NCBI GenBank assembly: GCA_964580075.1 | Contig: CAZOJL010000008.1 | Coordinates: 1 to 45,592, forward strand | From: VGWG01 sp964580075 | GTDB lineage: Bacteria; Verrucomicrobiota; Kiritimatiellia; RFP12; JAAYNR01 | Length of the DNA: 45,592 nt | Direction of reading: 5' to 3' | In this document: positions 32,471 through 40,431 of the stretch, piece after piece | How positions within the stretch are numbered: position 1 is the stretch's first letter | How the letters are laid out: each line of letters starts with the position of its first letter | Translations under genes and position numbers: made by a program | The notes under the pieces: model-generated | What the model was told of the DNA's origin: nothing | The model's database searches: none | The model's input: the letters and a program-made list of their open reading frames with translations, nothing else

Positions 32471-33643
32471 GCAAGCTAAAACAGAGTTCGCTACGTGCCA
32501 CGCCAGCACAGGAGGGACAGCGTTCCCCACTTGCCTTTCAGTCTCTCGCAATCCCGACATGAACAAGAACTTGTCCGGAAACGACTGAATTCTTGCGGCT
32601 TCCCTCATAGATATCCGACGCGGAAGTCGATAGTGGTACTGGATATTACCATGGCATTCTGCGCGGATCGTATACCCTGGTCGATTCGCAAGCAGCTTTC
32701 GGTTGCCTTGCTCTGGACTTGTGTTCGCAAGGCTCCAGATGTGATTGATTCGCCGGTTCTCAGGAAGCGCCTCCAAGTCGCCAATCGCGTCAACCGCCCT
32801 CATCCAAGACGCCGCGCTTCGTTCAGGAGGCGGCGGTGAGTAAGGCTGCGCGCCTTCGCGCGTTCCCACGAATAACACCCGTTCTCGGGTTTGAGGAACG
32901 CCATAGTCGGCGGCCTGATATAATTGATAATGAAGGTTGTACCCCAACCCCTCGAAATCCCCAACAACCTGACGCAGCCAGTCATCATGACGGAGCAATG
33001 CCTTTACGTTTTCCGCGACAAAAACCTTGGGTTTTAACCGACTGATTGCCTCAACCATTGCCTTGTAGAGACCGCTTCGCGCCCCATTCACTCCGGCTCG
33101 TTTACCATTCACGGAGATATCTTGACATGGGAATCCCCCGATCAATACGTCAGCGCTTTTCGGCATAAGATCAAGAAGAGACCAGACATCACCCCGCAAA
33201 ATCTCATGGCCTATGTTTTGCCGGTATGTTTTGCATGCCTCACCGTTCATGTCGTTTGCCCAGACAAGCTCAAACGGGAGGGACCGATAGCGACGCCCAA
33301 AAACCTCAAAGCCGCCCGTGAATCCTAGGTCCATGCCCCCGCAACCGGAGAACATCGAGACAACCGTGTACTTCTTGCTGGCGGATGGGCCTCCGTTGAC
33401 TGGCCCACTCCCGGCTAGGTAGCTCGCGTTTTCTTCGCGAACCGCAAGTGCCTTCCTCTTGCGGATCGGCTTGTATCCTACGTGTTGCAGAACGCTCGGC
33501 TGCTCATCGCAGTATGCGGCAGCGGATTTCTTGAACCAGTCCTTAAGCGTGCTTCCCGAAAGCGAAAGAGCAGAATAGAGCCGCCGTTTCATATTCGGCT
33601 CCACATCCACTACGATCCTACCCGAATTGCCATGTTGCGCCAT
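32450..33643 (-). CDS. DNA cytosine-5 methyltransferase with RHH-like N-terminal segment
   Basis: Protects the host site in the restriction-modification system by forming 5-methylcytosine. All key motifs are visible: I FSGCGGMDLGF, IV GGFPCQDIS with the catalytic Cys, VI ENV, VIII QTRERVLF, and X QVGNAVPP. A target-recognition region lies before motif IX-X. Residues about 8-48 (GRIVVDVEPNMKRRLYSALS then LSGSTLKDWFKKSAAAYC) look like a strand followed by two helices, as in ribbon-helix-helix DNA-binding proteins, and a linker joins this to the enzyme. The start at 33643 is chosen because this segment begins here and a 32-base palindrome ends one base upstream; a TTG at 33679 would read through the palindrome. 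Confidence 0.9.
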   Translation of the reverse strand: MAQHGNSGRIVVDVEPNMKRRLYSALSLSGSTLKDWFKKSAAAYCDEQPSVLQHVGYKPIRKRKALAVREENASYLAGSGPVNGGPSASKKYTVVSMFSGCGGMDLGFTGGFEVFGRRYRSLPFELVWANDMNGEACKTYRQNIGHEILRGDVWSLLDLMPKSADVLIGGFPCQDISVNGKRAGVNGARSGLYKAMVEAISRLKPKVFVAENVKALLRHDDWLRQVVGDFEGLGYNLHYQLYQAADYGVPQTRERVLFVGTREGAQPYSPPPPERSAASWMRAVDAIGDLEALPENRRINHIWSLANTSPEQGNRKLLANRPGYTIRAECHGNIQYHYRLPRRISMREAARIQSFPDKFLFMSGLRETERQVGNAVPPVLAWHVANSVLACLRSGQE

Positions 33644-33675
33644 GCGCGTAATGTAACCTAGGTCACATAATGCGC
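33644..33675. promoter_or_regulatory. Palindromic operator candidate at methyltransferase start
   Basis: A 32-base palindrome with 13 of 16 complementary pairs, centred between 33659 and 33660, with core TGTAACCTAGGTCACA (33652-33667, 7 of 8 pairs). It abuts the methyltransferase ATG, so a bound protein would cover the ribosome-binding region and probably the transcript start. The RHH-like segment of the methyltransferase is the obvious candidate binder (inference). Confidence 0.55.
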
Positions 33676-33745
33676 GCAAGCGTTTTTTTTGACTTTCATT
33701 ATTTCGCGTAAGCGACCGATCTAGCGGAATGAAAAGCGGCGACCA

Positions 33746-35368
33746 CTACGGCCGCAATGCGCGCTTCAGCAACGCGGGTTTCAGGCGCGGAAGATACGTC
33801 TTGCCGGTCTCGGCAATGTGGACGACCACGCCGCCCAGCCGGTGTTCGCGGCCGTCAAGTCGGAGGATGTCGCGATTGAACGGGATGACGGCCCGCCCGA
33901 GGCGCAACGCCGCGCCGCCGGACGCGCCGGAATCGATCACGGCCCGCGGATCGAGGGTCGCGGCATCCACAAACAGCTCACCCGTCGCGGCGTCCAGGTC
34001 GAGCCGGAGCGCGGCCGCCACCGCACGGCCGATCGCGGTGTTGTCGTGGTTCCCCACCAGCCGTCCGGGACCGTAGCTCCAGAGCGGCACGTCGGCGCCG
34101 GTGTGATCAAAGCCCGCCCACGCCACCGCGAGGTGGTGACGGGAGACGACGTCGCCGATGGCGCGCGCCGGACGGTACCGCTGGATGTTGACCAACTGAT
34201 CGAGTTCGTCGGCCTGTGCGGGTGTGAGCGTGATCCCCCACCAGGCCCGGACATGCGCAGCCAACGTCGCGCGCGAGGTGTCGGCGCCAATTTTTTGCTC
34301 AATGCCCCGCGCGGTGAGCCGCATCTGCCGCAGCGGGGCGACCAGGGTGTCGCGCGTCGCCGCAGTCGCCAGGGGGGGGCGACGACCGATGGTGAGGCCG
34401 CCGGTGTCGTGGTCGGCACAGCCGACCACGAGCGTGTGGCGGTCTTCCGCCGCGAACGCGAGCGCAACCCGCACGGCGTCGTCAAAGGCGAGAAACTCCG
34501 TCACGGCGCCGATGGCGTCATTGTCATGGCCACACCCGTCGATCAGACTCCCCTCGACCACGAGCACAAATCCGGCGGGGGCGTCGCGCAGGATCACGAG
34601 CGCCTGCAGGGTCATCTCGGCCAGGGACGGCTGACCGGAATGCGTCTCGGCGATGTCGGCCTGCGGCGCCAGATCTCCGGCCGCAAACGCCCCCCAAACC
34701 CGTGGGCCGCGAGCGGCCGCGAGCTGTTCTCGGGTTTCGACAACCGTATAGCCGCGCGCGCGTAGCACGGCGCGAAGGTCTGCGCCGTCACGCCGCGACC
34801 CGCCCGCCGCGCGCGGCAGGAGGGCGTCGCGGCCGCCGCCGAGGACGACCGCAAACCCCTGGTGGACGATCTGCATCATGATCGCGTCGTCCGCTGTGCG
34901 CGAAACCGCATGCGCGGCAAAACCAGCAGGTGTCGCCTCGGCGGGCGAAGCGGTCACGACAAGGCCGACGGCCAACCCGCGGAGACGGGCCGACTCCAGA
35001 ACTGTCGCCAGCGGATGCCAGGCTTCCGGCGGCGTGCCGGCCGTACGGAAAGGCGCCTCGGGCGGCGGCGTGACGGCGAGGGCGCCGGCAGCCGTCTTGA
35101 AGCCGGTGGCCATCGCCGTCGCGGCGGCGGCGGAGTCGGTCAGAACGCCGGTCGCGGAATGGGTGCGGACCGAACCCGTGAGGATGCCGTCCACGGCCAG
35201 CGGCCGTCCGGCATACCAGCGCGCCAGCGTCACGGTGGCGTGCGAACACCCATCGGGGATCAGAATGATCGCATTGCGCGCCGTCGGCAGCGGCTGCCAG
35301 GCCGCGTGCGACCACGCGGCCGCCGCCACCCACACGATGAAAACGACTCCCTGTCGAATCCAAGCCAT
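33746..35368 (-). CDS. Alkaline phosphatase
   Basis: A 540-residue exported metalloenzyme that hydrolyses phosphomonoesters. Signal peptide MAWIRQGVVFIVWVAAAAWS, then IILIPDGCSHATVT (first metal aspartate), the nucleophile region TGVLTDSAAAATAMATG with Ser in DSA, VVEGSLIDGCGHDND (Glu and His metal ligands), VVGCADHDTGGL (Asp-His) and FDHTGADVPLW. The gene order of these motifs matches the PhoA superfamily. The start at 35368 has GGAGATCG upstream; a longer frame adds no signal-like start. The usual GxxD...His pattern is complete, so it should be active. Confidence 0.9.
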   Translation of the reverse strand: MAWIRQGVVFIVWVAAAAWSHAAWQPLPTARNAIILIPDGCSHATVTLARWYAGRPLAVDGILTGSVRTHSATGVLTDSAAAATAMATGFKTAAGALAVTPPPEAPFRTAGTPPEAWHPLATVLESARLRGLAVGLVVTASPAEATPAGFAAHAVSRTADDAIMMQIVHQGFAVVLGGGRDALLPRAAGGSRRDGADLRAVLRARGYTVVETREQLAAARGPRVWGAFAAGDLAPQADIAETHSGQPSLAEMTLQALVILRDAPAGFVLVVEGSLIDGCGHDNDAIGAVTEFLAFDDAVRVALAFAAEDRHTLVVGCADHDTGGLTIGRRPPLATAATRDTLVAPLRQMRLTARGIEQKIGADTSRATLAAHVRAWWGITLTPAQADELDQLVNIQRYRPARAIGDVVSRHHLAVAWAGFDHTGADVPLWSYGPGRLVGNHDNTAIGRAVAAALRLDLDAATGELFVDAATLDPRAVIDSGASGGAALRLGRAVIPFNRDILRLDGREHRLGGVVVHIAETGKTYLPRLKPALLKRALRP

Positions 35369-35448
35369 AAAACGATCTCCGCCGCGATGCATCACACGGC
35401 TTGCGCAGCCAATCTGCCGGACTGCCGGACAGTGTAGCACAAAATCCA

Positions 35449-35478
35449 TTGCCTCGCAGGATCGGCTTGGATTATAGT
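35449..35478 (+). promoter_or_regulatory. Probable lnt promoter
   Basis: TTGCCT (35449-35454), an 18-base spacer and TATAGT (35473-35478). Transcription would start near 35485 and the leader would then run through about 190 bases of palindromic repeats before the lnt coding region. Confidence 0.45.
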
Positions 35479-35487
35479 GTTTAATTT

Positions 35488-35547
35488 CTTGCAAAACCCC
35501 CTCCGGGGTGTTTCCGGGGTGTTTGCAAGAGAAAAGTCAGAATACAG
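35488..35547. repeat. Partial MITE-like left end
   Basis: TCTTGCAAAACCCC and GGGGTGTTTGCAAGAG form a hairpin (35488-35531) followed by AAGTCAGAATACAGG. This parallels the left third of the element at 19313-19480, including the shared GTCAGAATACAGG. It stops where the next full copy begins, so a second copy may have inserted into or next to the first. Confidence 0.6.
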
Positions 35548-35549
35548 GA

Positions 35550-35686
35550 GAGGCTCTTGCAAAACCCTTGGAAGCGCAGGGAATCAGGGTTCAGGATGCT
35601 AGGGTTCAGGCCGGAAACGCCTCCTGAACCCCGAACCCTGAACCCTCCGCTTGCAGAACCGACGAAGGAGGTTTTGCAAGCGCCTC
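35550..35686. repeat. MITE-like palindromic element, copy 2
   Basis: Ends are GAGGCTCTTGCAAAACC (35550-35566) and the complement of GAGGCGCTTGCAAAACC (35670-35686), 16 of 17 matching. The arms inside are GGGTTCAGG units facing CCTGAACCC units, unlike the TCAGAATAC units of copy 1. The right-hand hairpin GCTTGCAGAACC-GACGAAGGA-GGTTTTGCAAGC is almost the same as in copy 1. It lies across the 5' end of lnt. Confidence 0.75.
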
Positions 35687-37374
35687 GTTTTATTCAAACG
35701 CTCTTTTCCGACCGCACCAACCTGCTCCGGCTGGCCGGAGCGGTTTTGACCGGCGTGTTATTCACCGCCGCGTTCCCCCCGCATGACCAGCAAGAGTGCG
35801 TCTGGTTCGCATTGGTTCCCGTGATTCTGATCGCCCGCCACAGCGCCCCGCGCGCCGCCGCCGCCTGGGCCGGGCTGGCCGGGCTCTGCTTCTGGGTGCC
35901 GTCCCTCTCCTGGCTCTGGCAGCTTATCGGCAACGGCGGCCCGCTGGCGCTTGTGATTCTGGGTCAGAGCGTCCTCGCGGCGTGGTGCGCCGCCTTCTTC
36001 GCCCTGTTCGGATGGGCTTCGGCCCGCCTGTGGCAGCGGGTGCGCGCGCAGGGCGGTTCGGGTCGCCTCGCGCTGATCTGGCTCGGCGAACCGCTGCTGT
36101 GGGTGGCCGTGGAATGGCTGCGTGGCTGGCTGCTCACCGGGTTCCCGTGGAACGGGCTCGGCGTGGCGCTGGCCAACAACCCCTCGCTCATCCAGATTGC
36201 ATCCTACGGCGGCGTGCTCGCGGTTTCGGCGCTCGCCCTGCTCGGCAATACCGCCATCGCCAGCATCATCGAACGCACCGTCGAGCCGGTCACGCGGGCC
36301 CTCGCCGGCCCGGCGGCGGCGGCGCGGACGAAACGGACGCTCGCACAATCGGCCGAAACCTTCGTCCCGATGCTCATCATCCTCGTGGTGTGGGGCTGGG
36401 GTGTCCGACGGGTGCAACGCAATCCGGTGCGCGACGCTGAGAACGACTGGCGCGTCGTCCTGGTCCAACCCAATTCGCCCTCAATCTTCTCCATCACCGA
36501 GGAAATCATCCGCTCGCAACGCGCCGTTCTCGCCGACCAGACCCGCCTGGCGGCGGGGGTTGAGCCTGACCTGGTGGTCTGGCCGGAAACCGCCGTCAAT
36601 GGCGCCGTGCCGATCGACGCGGATGTGATGCAGCTTGCGGCCGCCGCCGTCGACGACGCTGCCGCGTTCCTCCTGACGGGAGCCCTGGAGATCGAGCTGC
36701 GCGATCATCCCGCCGACCGTCCACGGTACCGCTACTACAACGCCGCCTGGCTTTTTGCCACCAACGGCCTGCCGATCGGCCGCTACCGCAAACAGCACCT
36801 CGTCCCCTTCGGCGAATTCATCCCAGGGGACGCCTGGATTCCCCTGCTCTCACGCCTCGCGCCAACCGGCGTGAGCTGCACCCCCGGGCGCGAGAGCACG
36901 GTGTTGCGAATCACGCGCCGTGACGGGCGACCCGATGATCTCGCCTTCAGCGTCCTGATCTGTTTCGAGGACCTGTTCGGCCATCTCAGCCGTCGCGCCG
37001 TGCGGCGCGGCGCCCGGATGCTGGTCAACATCAGCAACGATGCCTGGTTCGAAGGCTCCATCGAACCCGAACACCATATGCGCCAGGCCATCTTCCGCGC
37101 CGTTGAAAATGGCGTCCCCCTCCTGCGCTGCGGCAACACCGGCGTCACCGGCGGGGTCGATCCCTTCGGACGCACCACCCGCCTCGACGCCGGATTCGAC
37201 CGGTCCGTCGGACTCGTCGGCTTCCTGCCCATCCGTGTCCCATCCGCTCCCCCCCGCCGCACACCCTACACCCGCCTCGGCGACATCCCCCTCGCCACTG
37301 CCTCCATGCTCGTCCTGCTTCTGGCGGTGACCCTTCGGTCACCCCCCCCCGCGATGGGCGCATGGCAGTTCTGA
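35674..37374 (+). CDS. lnt: Apolipoprotein N-acyltransferase
   Basis: Inner-membrane enzyme that N-acylates the lipoprotein N-terminal Cys. About six N-terminal hydrophobic helices precede a CN-hydrolase domain with the Glu in VVWPETAVNG, Lys in YRKQHLVPFGEF and Cys in VLICFEDLFG. Family similarity begins near TNLLRLAGAVLTGVLFTAAFPPHDQ. The start is uncertain: upstream codons (ATG at 35557) lie in repeat sequence. A TTG at 35674 within the repeat, just after AAGGAGG with too short a spacing, is given as the minimal plausible start. The last codons (MGAWQF and stop) are formed at the left end of another inserted element. Confidence 0.9.
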   Translation: MQAPRFIQTLFSDRTNLLRLAGAVLTGVLFTAAFPPHDQQECVWFALVPVILIARHSAPRAAAAWAGLAGLCFWVPSLSWLWQLIGNGGPLALVILGQSVLAAWCAAFFALFGWASARLWQRVRAQGGSGRLALIWLGEPLLWVAVEWLRGWLLTGFPWNGLGVALANNPSLIQIASYGGVLAVSALALLGNTAIASIIERTVEPVTRALAGPAAAARTKRTLAQSAETFVPMLIILVVWGWGVRRVQRNPVRDAENDWRVVLVQPNSPSIFSITEEIIRSQRAVLADQTRLAAGVEPDLVVWPETAVNGAVPIDADVMQLAAAAVDDAAAFLLTGALEIELRDHPADRPRYRYYNAAWLFATNGLPIGRYRKQHLVPFGEFIPGDAWIPLLSRLAPTGVSCTPGRESTVLRITRRDGRPDDLAFSVLICFEDLFGHLSRRAVRRGARMLVNISNDAWFEGSIEPEHHMRQAIFRAVENGVPLLRCGNTGVTGGVDPFGRTTRLDAGFDRSVGLVGFLPIRVPSAPPRRTPYTRLGDIPLATASMLVLLLAVTLRSPPPAMGAWQF

Positions 37375-37490
37375 TGGGGTCGTTGATTCGTAATCATAAT
37401 CGTAATCGTAATCGTAATCCGTTCTCCACCAGGAGATTAAGATCAAGATTAAGATCAAGGAGTACCCCTCATCAGAACTGCCATGCGCCC
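37356..37490. mobile_element. MITE with 9-bp target duplication at lnt 3' end
   Basis: A 135-base element. The left terminal repeat starts GGGCGCATGGCAGTTCTGAT (37356 onward); its complement ends at 37490, with 21 bases identical. The exact direct repeat CCCCGCGAT flanks it on both sides (37347-37355 and 37491-37499). Inside are AATCGT tandem units (37398-37422) facing GATTAAGATCAA units (37434-37460). There is no coding capacity. The lnt stop (37372-37374) lies in its left terminal repeat. A one-ended relative occurs at 43140-43164. Confidence 0.8.
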
Positions 37491-37588
37491 CCCCGCGATA
37501 AGGTGTCTCAATAATGATGTTCCGATGCGCGCGCATCTGCTACACTGAAGCTGTTCTCTGGAAGTCACCTACGCATAAGGAGGGATCT

Positions 37589-38137
37589 GTGAACGACAGC
37601 GGATCGGAGCGCCGGGACGGATGGAACCCGTATCTGGCGGGTGTGCTCGCGGGCGTGCTCGCGGTGTGTTCGGCGGTCGCCACGGCGCAACTGACGGACA
37701 AGGCGCGGTTTTTCGGAACCTCCACGACCTTTGTGCATGTCACGACCTTCCTCATGCGCCAGATGTCTCGGATGCAGCCGGGGCACAGGATTTCGTTTGC
37801 GCAGGATCAACGGATTGCGGACTGGCAATTCATGCTCGTCGTCGGAATTCTCTGCGGCGCGCTTCTCGGAGCGTTGAGCGACGGCAGCTTCAAATCCGAG
37901 GGAGTCCCGCCGATCTGGAGCACCCGTTTTGGCGGCTCCTGGCGGGTGCGGGCGGTTGGCGGATTCGTCGGGGGAATCGTGGCGATGTTCGGGGCACGGC
38001 TGGCGGGCGGCTGTCCGAGCGGCCACGGCTTGAGCGGCCTGATGCAGCTTTCGTTGAGCGGCTTTGTCGCACTGGCGCTGTTCTTCGGCGTCGGCTGGAT
38101 TACGGCTCGCCTGCTCTACCGTGGAGGTGCGCGATGA
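37589..38137 (+). CDS. YeeE/YedE-family sulfur transport half-protein, first
   Basis: A 182-residue membrane protein with about four hydrophobic segments. The YeeE/YedE signature GARLAGGCPSGHGLSGLMQL is present, with the Cys implicated in thiosulfate/sulfur-anion passage in TsuA-type channels. GTG at 37589 follows an ideal AAGGAGG 6 bases upstream, which decides the start. Full-length TsuA proteins contain two such halves; here they are two genes that overlap by ATGA. Supply of sulfur for Fe-S and molybdopterin would fit, but is inference. Confidence 0.88.
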   Translation: MNDSGSERRDGWNPYLAGVLAGVLAVCSAVATAQLTDKARFFGTSTTFVHVTTFLMRQMSRMQPGHRISFAQDQRIADWQFMLVVGILCGALLGALSDGSFKSEGVPPIWSTRFGGSWRVRAVGGFVGGIVAMFGARLAGGCPSGHGLSGLMQLSLSGFVALALFFGVGWITARLLYRGGAR

Positions 38138-38661
38138 ACGAGCTGATTCTGGGGCTGGCGGCCGGCACAGGCCTTGGCTTTCTCCTCCAGCGGGGACGGG
38201 TGTTGCGCTTTGAGAAGCAGATCGGCGCGCTGTTGCTGCGCGACATGACGATCCTCAAGTTCATGCTGTCGGCCATCATCGTGGGGATGCTCGGTCTGGC
38301 CATTGCGCATGACGTGGGGCTGATCTCCTTCAACCACAAAACGATGAATCTGGGTGCGATTCTGACCGGAGGTGCCCTGTTCGGCATCGGCTGGGCCGTG
38401 TGCGGCTATTGCCCCGGAACCGCAGTCGGCGCGCTCGGCGAGGGACGCTGGCATGCCGCCTTCGTGATTCTGGGCATGCTGGTCGGCGCCTTGCTTTATG
38501 TCGAAGCCCAACCGTGGCTGGAACGAACGCTGCTGACGTGGCACGACTACGGCAAGATCAGCCTGCCCCGGGCGATCAATTCGCCGGACGCGCCGGTGAT
38601 CGCGGGGTTCACCGGGATCGCGCTGCTCCTGTTCTGGCTTTTCGAACGCAAGGGGCTGTGA
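38134..38661 (+). CDS. YeeE/YedE-family sulfur transport half-protein, second
   Basis: A 175-residue membrane protein that pairs with the preceding gene. It has the second conserved Cys motif WAVCGYCPGTAVGALGEG, with hydrophobic helices on both sides (LKFMLSAIIVGMLGLAI, AAFVILGMLVGALLYVE). The start overlaps the previous stop. Its hydrophobic pattern and the motif position are those of DUF6691/YeeE short subunits. The adenine deaminase gene follows 12 bases later. Confidence 0.86.
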   Translation: MNELILGLAAGTGLGFLLQRGRVLRFEKQIGALLLRDMTILKFMLSAIIVGMLGLAIAHDVGLISFNHKTMNLGAILTGGALFGIGWAVCGYCPGTAVGALGEGRWHAAFVILGMLVGALLYVEAQPWLERTLLTWHDYGKISLPRAINSPDAPVIAGFTGIALLLFWLFERKGL

Positions 38662-38673
38662 GGGCATGCGGAC

Positions 38674-40335
38674 ATGGAACGGATCGAAGCGGTAAGCGGC
38701 ACGCTTGTCGATGTGGACGGCAGGCGACTGTTCGGAGCCCGGATTCAGGTCGGGGCTTCGGGCCGACTCGATGCCGTGATGCCTGACGCATCGCCGGGGC
38801 CGGGTTTCATCCTGCCGGGCTTTGTGGACGCGCACGTCCACATCGAAAGTTCGCTGCTCACCCCCGCCGCCTTCGCCCGGGCGGCCGTGCGGCACGGAAC
38901 GGTTGCGGCCGTCACCGATCCGCACGAAATCGCCAACGTGCTCGGAGCGGCCGGAATTGACTTCATGCTGGTCGAGGCGGCTCGCACGCCGTTTGCGTAC
39001 GCCACCGGCATTCCCTCCTGCGTGCCGGCAACCCCCTTCGAGACGGCCGGAGCGACCCTGGACGCCGCCGCTGTCGCCACGTTGCTCGATCGTCCCGGCG
39101 TCACCCATCTGGCCGAGGTCATGAACGTGCCGGGCGTCCTCGCCGGCGATCCCGATCTGCTGGCGAAACTCGCGGCGGCGCGCCTGCGCGGCAAGCCCAT
39201 TGACGGGCATGCGCCGGGCTTGCGCGGCGCGGCGTTGCAGGCCTATGTCGCAGCGGGGATCTCCACCGATCACGAATGCCTCGCCCTGGACGAAGCGTTC
39301 GAAAAGGTGGCCGCCGGAATGCACATCATCCTGCGGCGCGGATCGGCGGCGCGGACGTTCGAAACCCTCCTGCCGGTCCTCGCCCGACATCCCGGCGCCT
39401 GCATGTTTTGTTCCGACGACAAACACCCGGACGATCTGCTGGAGGGCCATATCAACACGCTGGCCCGCATCGCGGTCGGAGCGGGCCTGGATGTGTTTGA
39501 TGTGCTGCGGGCGGCCTGCATCAACCCGGTACGCCATTACGGTCTCGCGGTCGGGCAGCTTCGCCCCGGCGACCGCGCCGATTGGATTGAGGTCGAAGAC
39601 CTGAAAAATTTCCGGGTGTTGCGGACAGTGGCCGGCGGATTCGTGCTCGCCGCCAACGGCCGGTCAGCACTCCCCGCGCTGGCGCCGCTGCACCAACCGA
39701 ACCGCTTCGCGTTGCGGCCGGTGTCGCCGGCTGTCTTCCGCATCCCGGCGCAGCCCGGCGCCTGCCGCGTGATCGGCGTGCGCGATGGCGAACTGGTGAC
39801 CGATGCCGGATCCTGCATCCCGACCGTCCGTGACGGCGTCGTGGTCGCCGATCCCGTGCGCGACCTCGTGAAACTCGCCGTGTTCAACCGCTATTCCGCC
39901 GACGCGCCGCCCGCGCTGGCGCTGGCCTCCGGCCTCGGTCTCGGCCGCGGCGCGTTTGCGGCAAGCGTGGCTCATGACTCCCACCATGTGATCGCTGCGG
40001 GGACGGACGATGCCGCGTTGGCCGCGGCGGTCAACGCCGTGGTGGCGCAGGGCGGCGGCCTGGCCGCAACCGACGGCGCGGTGATCCGGGTGATGCCGTT
40101 GCCGATCGCCGGTCTGATGAGTGCGGGATCATGCGAGGAGGCCGCTGCAGCCTATACGCGCGTCGATGCCGCCGTGCGCGCCTGTGGCTGCACGCTGCGG
40201 GCCCCCTTCATGACCCTCTCCTTCCTGGCGCTCCCGGTGATCCCGGCACTCAAACTCACCGATAAAGGGTTGTTCGACGCCGTACAATTCAAGCCGGTTG
40301 ATTTCTGGCAACACCTCCGCGAGCCGGCGGGTTGA
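38674..40335 (+). CDS. ade: Adenine deaminase
   Basis: Converts adenine to hypoxanthine with release of ammonia in purine salvage. The 553-residue amidohydrolase has metal ligands in FVDAHVHIESSLLTP, TVAAVTDPHEIANV, and GHAPGLRG (His), STDHECLALDEA, MFCSDDKHPDDLL, the last typical of AdeC. C-terminal HDSHHVIAAGTDD and GAVIRVMPLPIAGLMS complete the family. The ATG at 38674 lies 12 bases after the YeeE pair, possibly the same transcript. Confidence 0.95.
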   Translation: MERIEAVSGTLVDVDGRRLFGARIQVGASGRLDAVMPDASPGPGFILPGFVDAHVHIESSLLTPAAFARAAVRHGTVAAVTDPHEIANVLGAAGIDFMLVEAARTPFAYATGIPSCVPATPFETAGATLDAAAVATLLDRPGVTHLAEVMNVPGVLAGDPDLLAKLAAARLRGKPIDGHAPGLRGAALQAYVAAGISTDHECLALDEAFEKVAAGMHIILRRGSAARTFETLLPVLARHPGACMFCSDDKHPDDLLEGHINTLARIAVGAGLDVFDVLRAACINPVRHYGLAVGQLRPGDRADWIEVEDLKNFRVLRTVAGGFVLAANGRSALPALAPLHQPNRFALRPVSPAVFRIPAQPGACRVIGVRDGELVTDAGSCIPTVRDGVVVADPVRDLVKLAVFNRYSADAPPALALASGLGLGRGAFAASVAHDSHHVIAAGTDDAALAAAVNAVVAQGGGLAATDGAVIRVMPLPIAGLMSAGSCEEAAAAYTRVDAAVRACGCTLRAPFMTLSFLALPVIPALKLTDKGLFDAVQFKPVDFWQHLREPAG

Positions 40336-40431
40336 CCGCGAATACCGCGGGTGTCGTGCGCGACGGCATGCCGTGTCGTCGGTGAAAACGGCGGATGCTT
40401 TCCATTTTTTGCAGGCACAAAGGAATACGAC

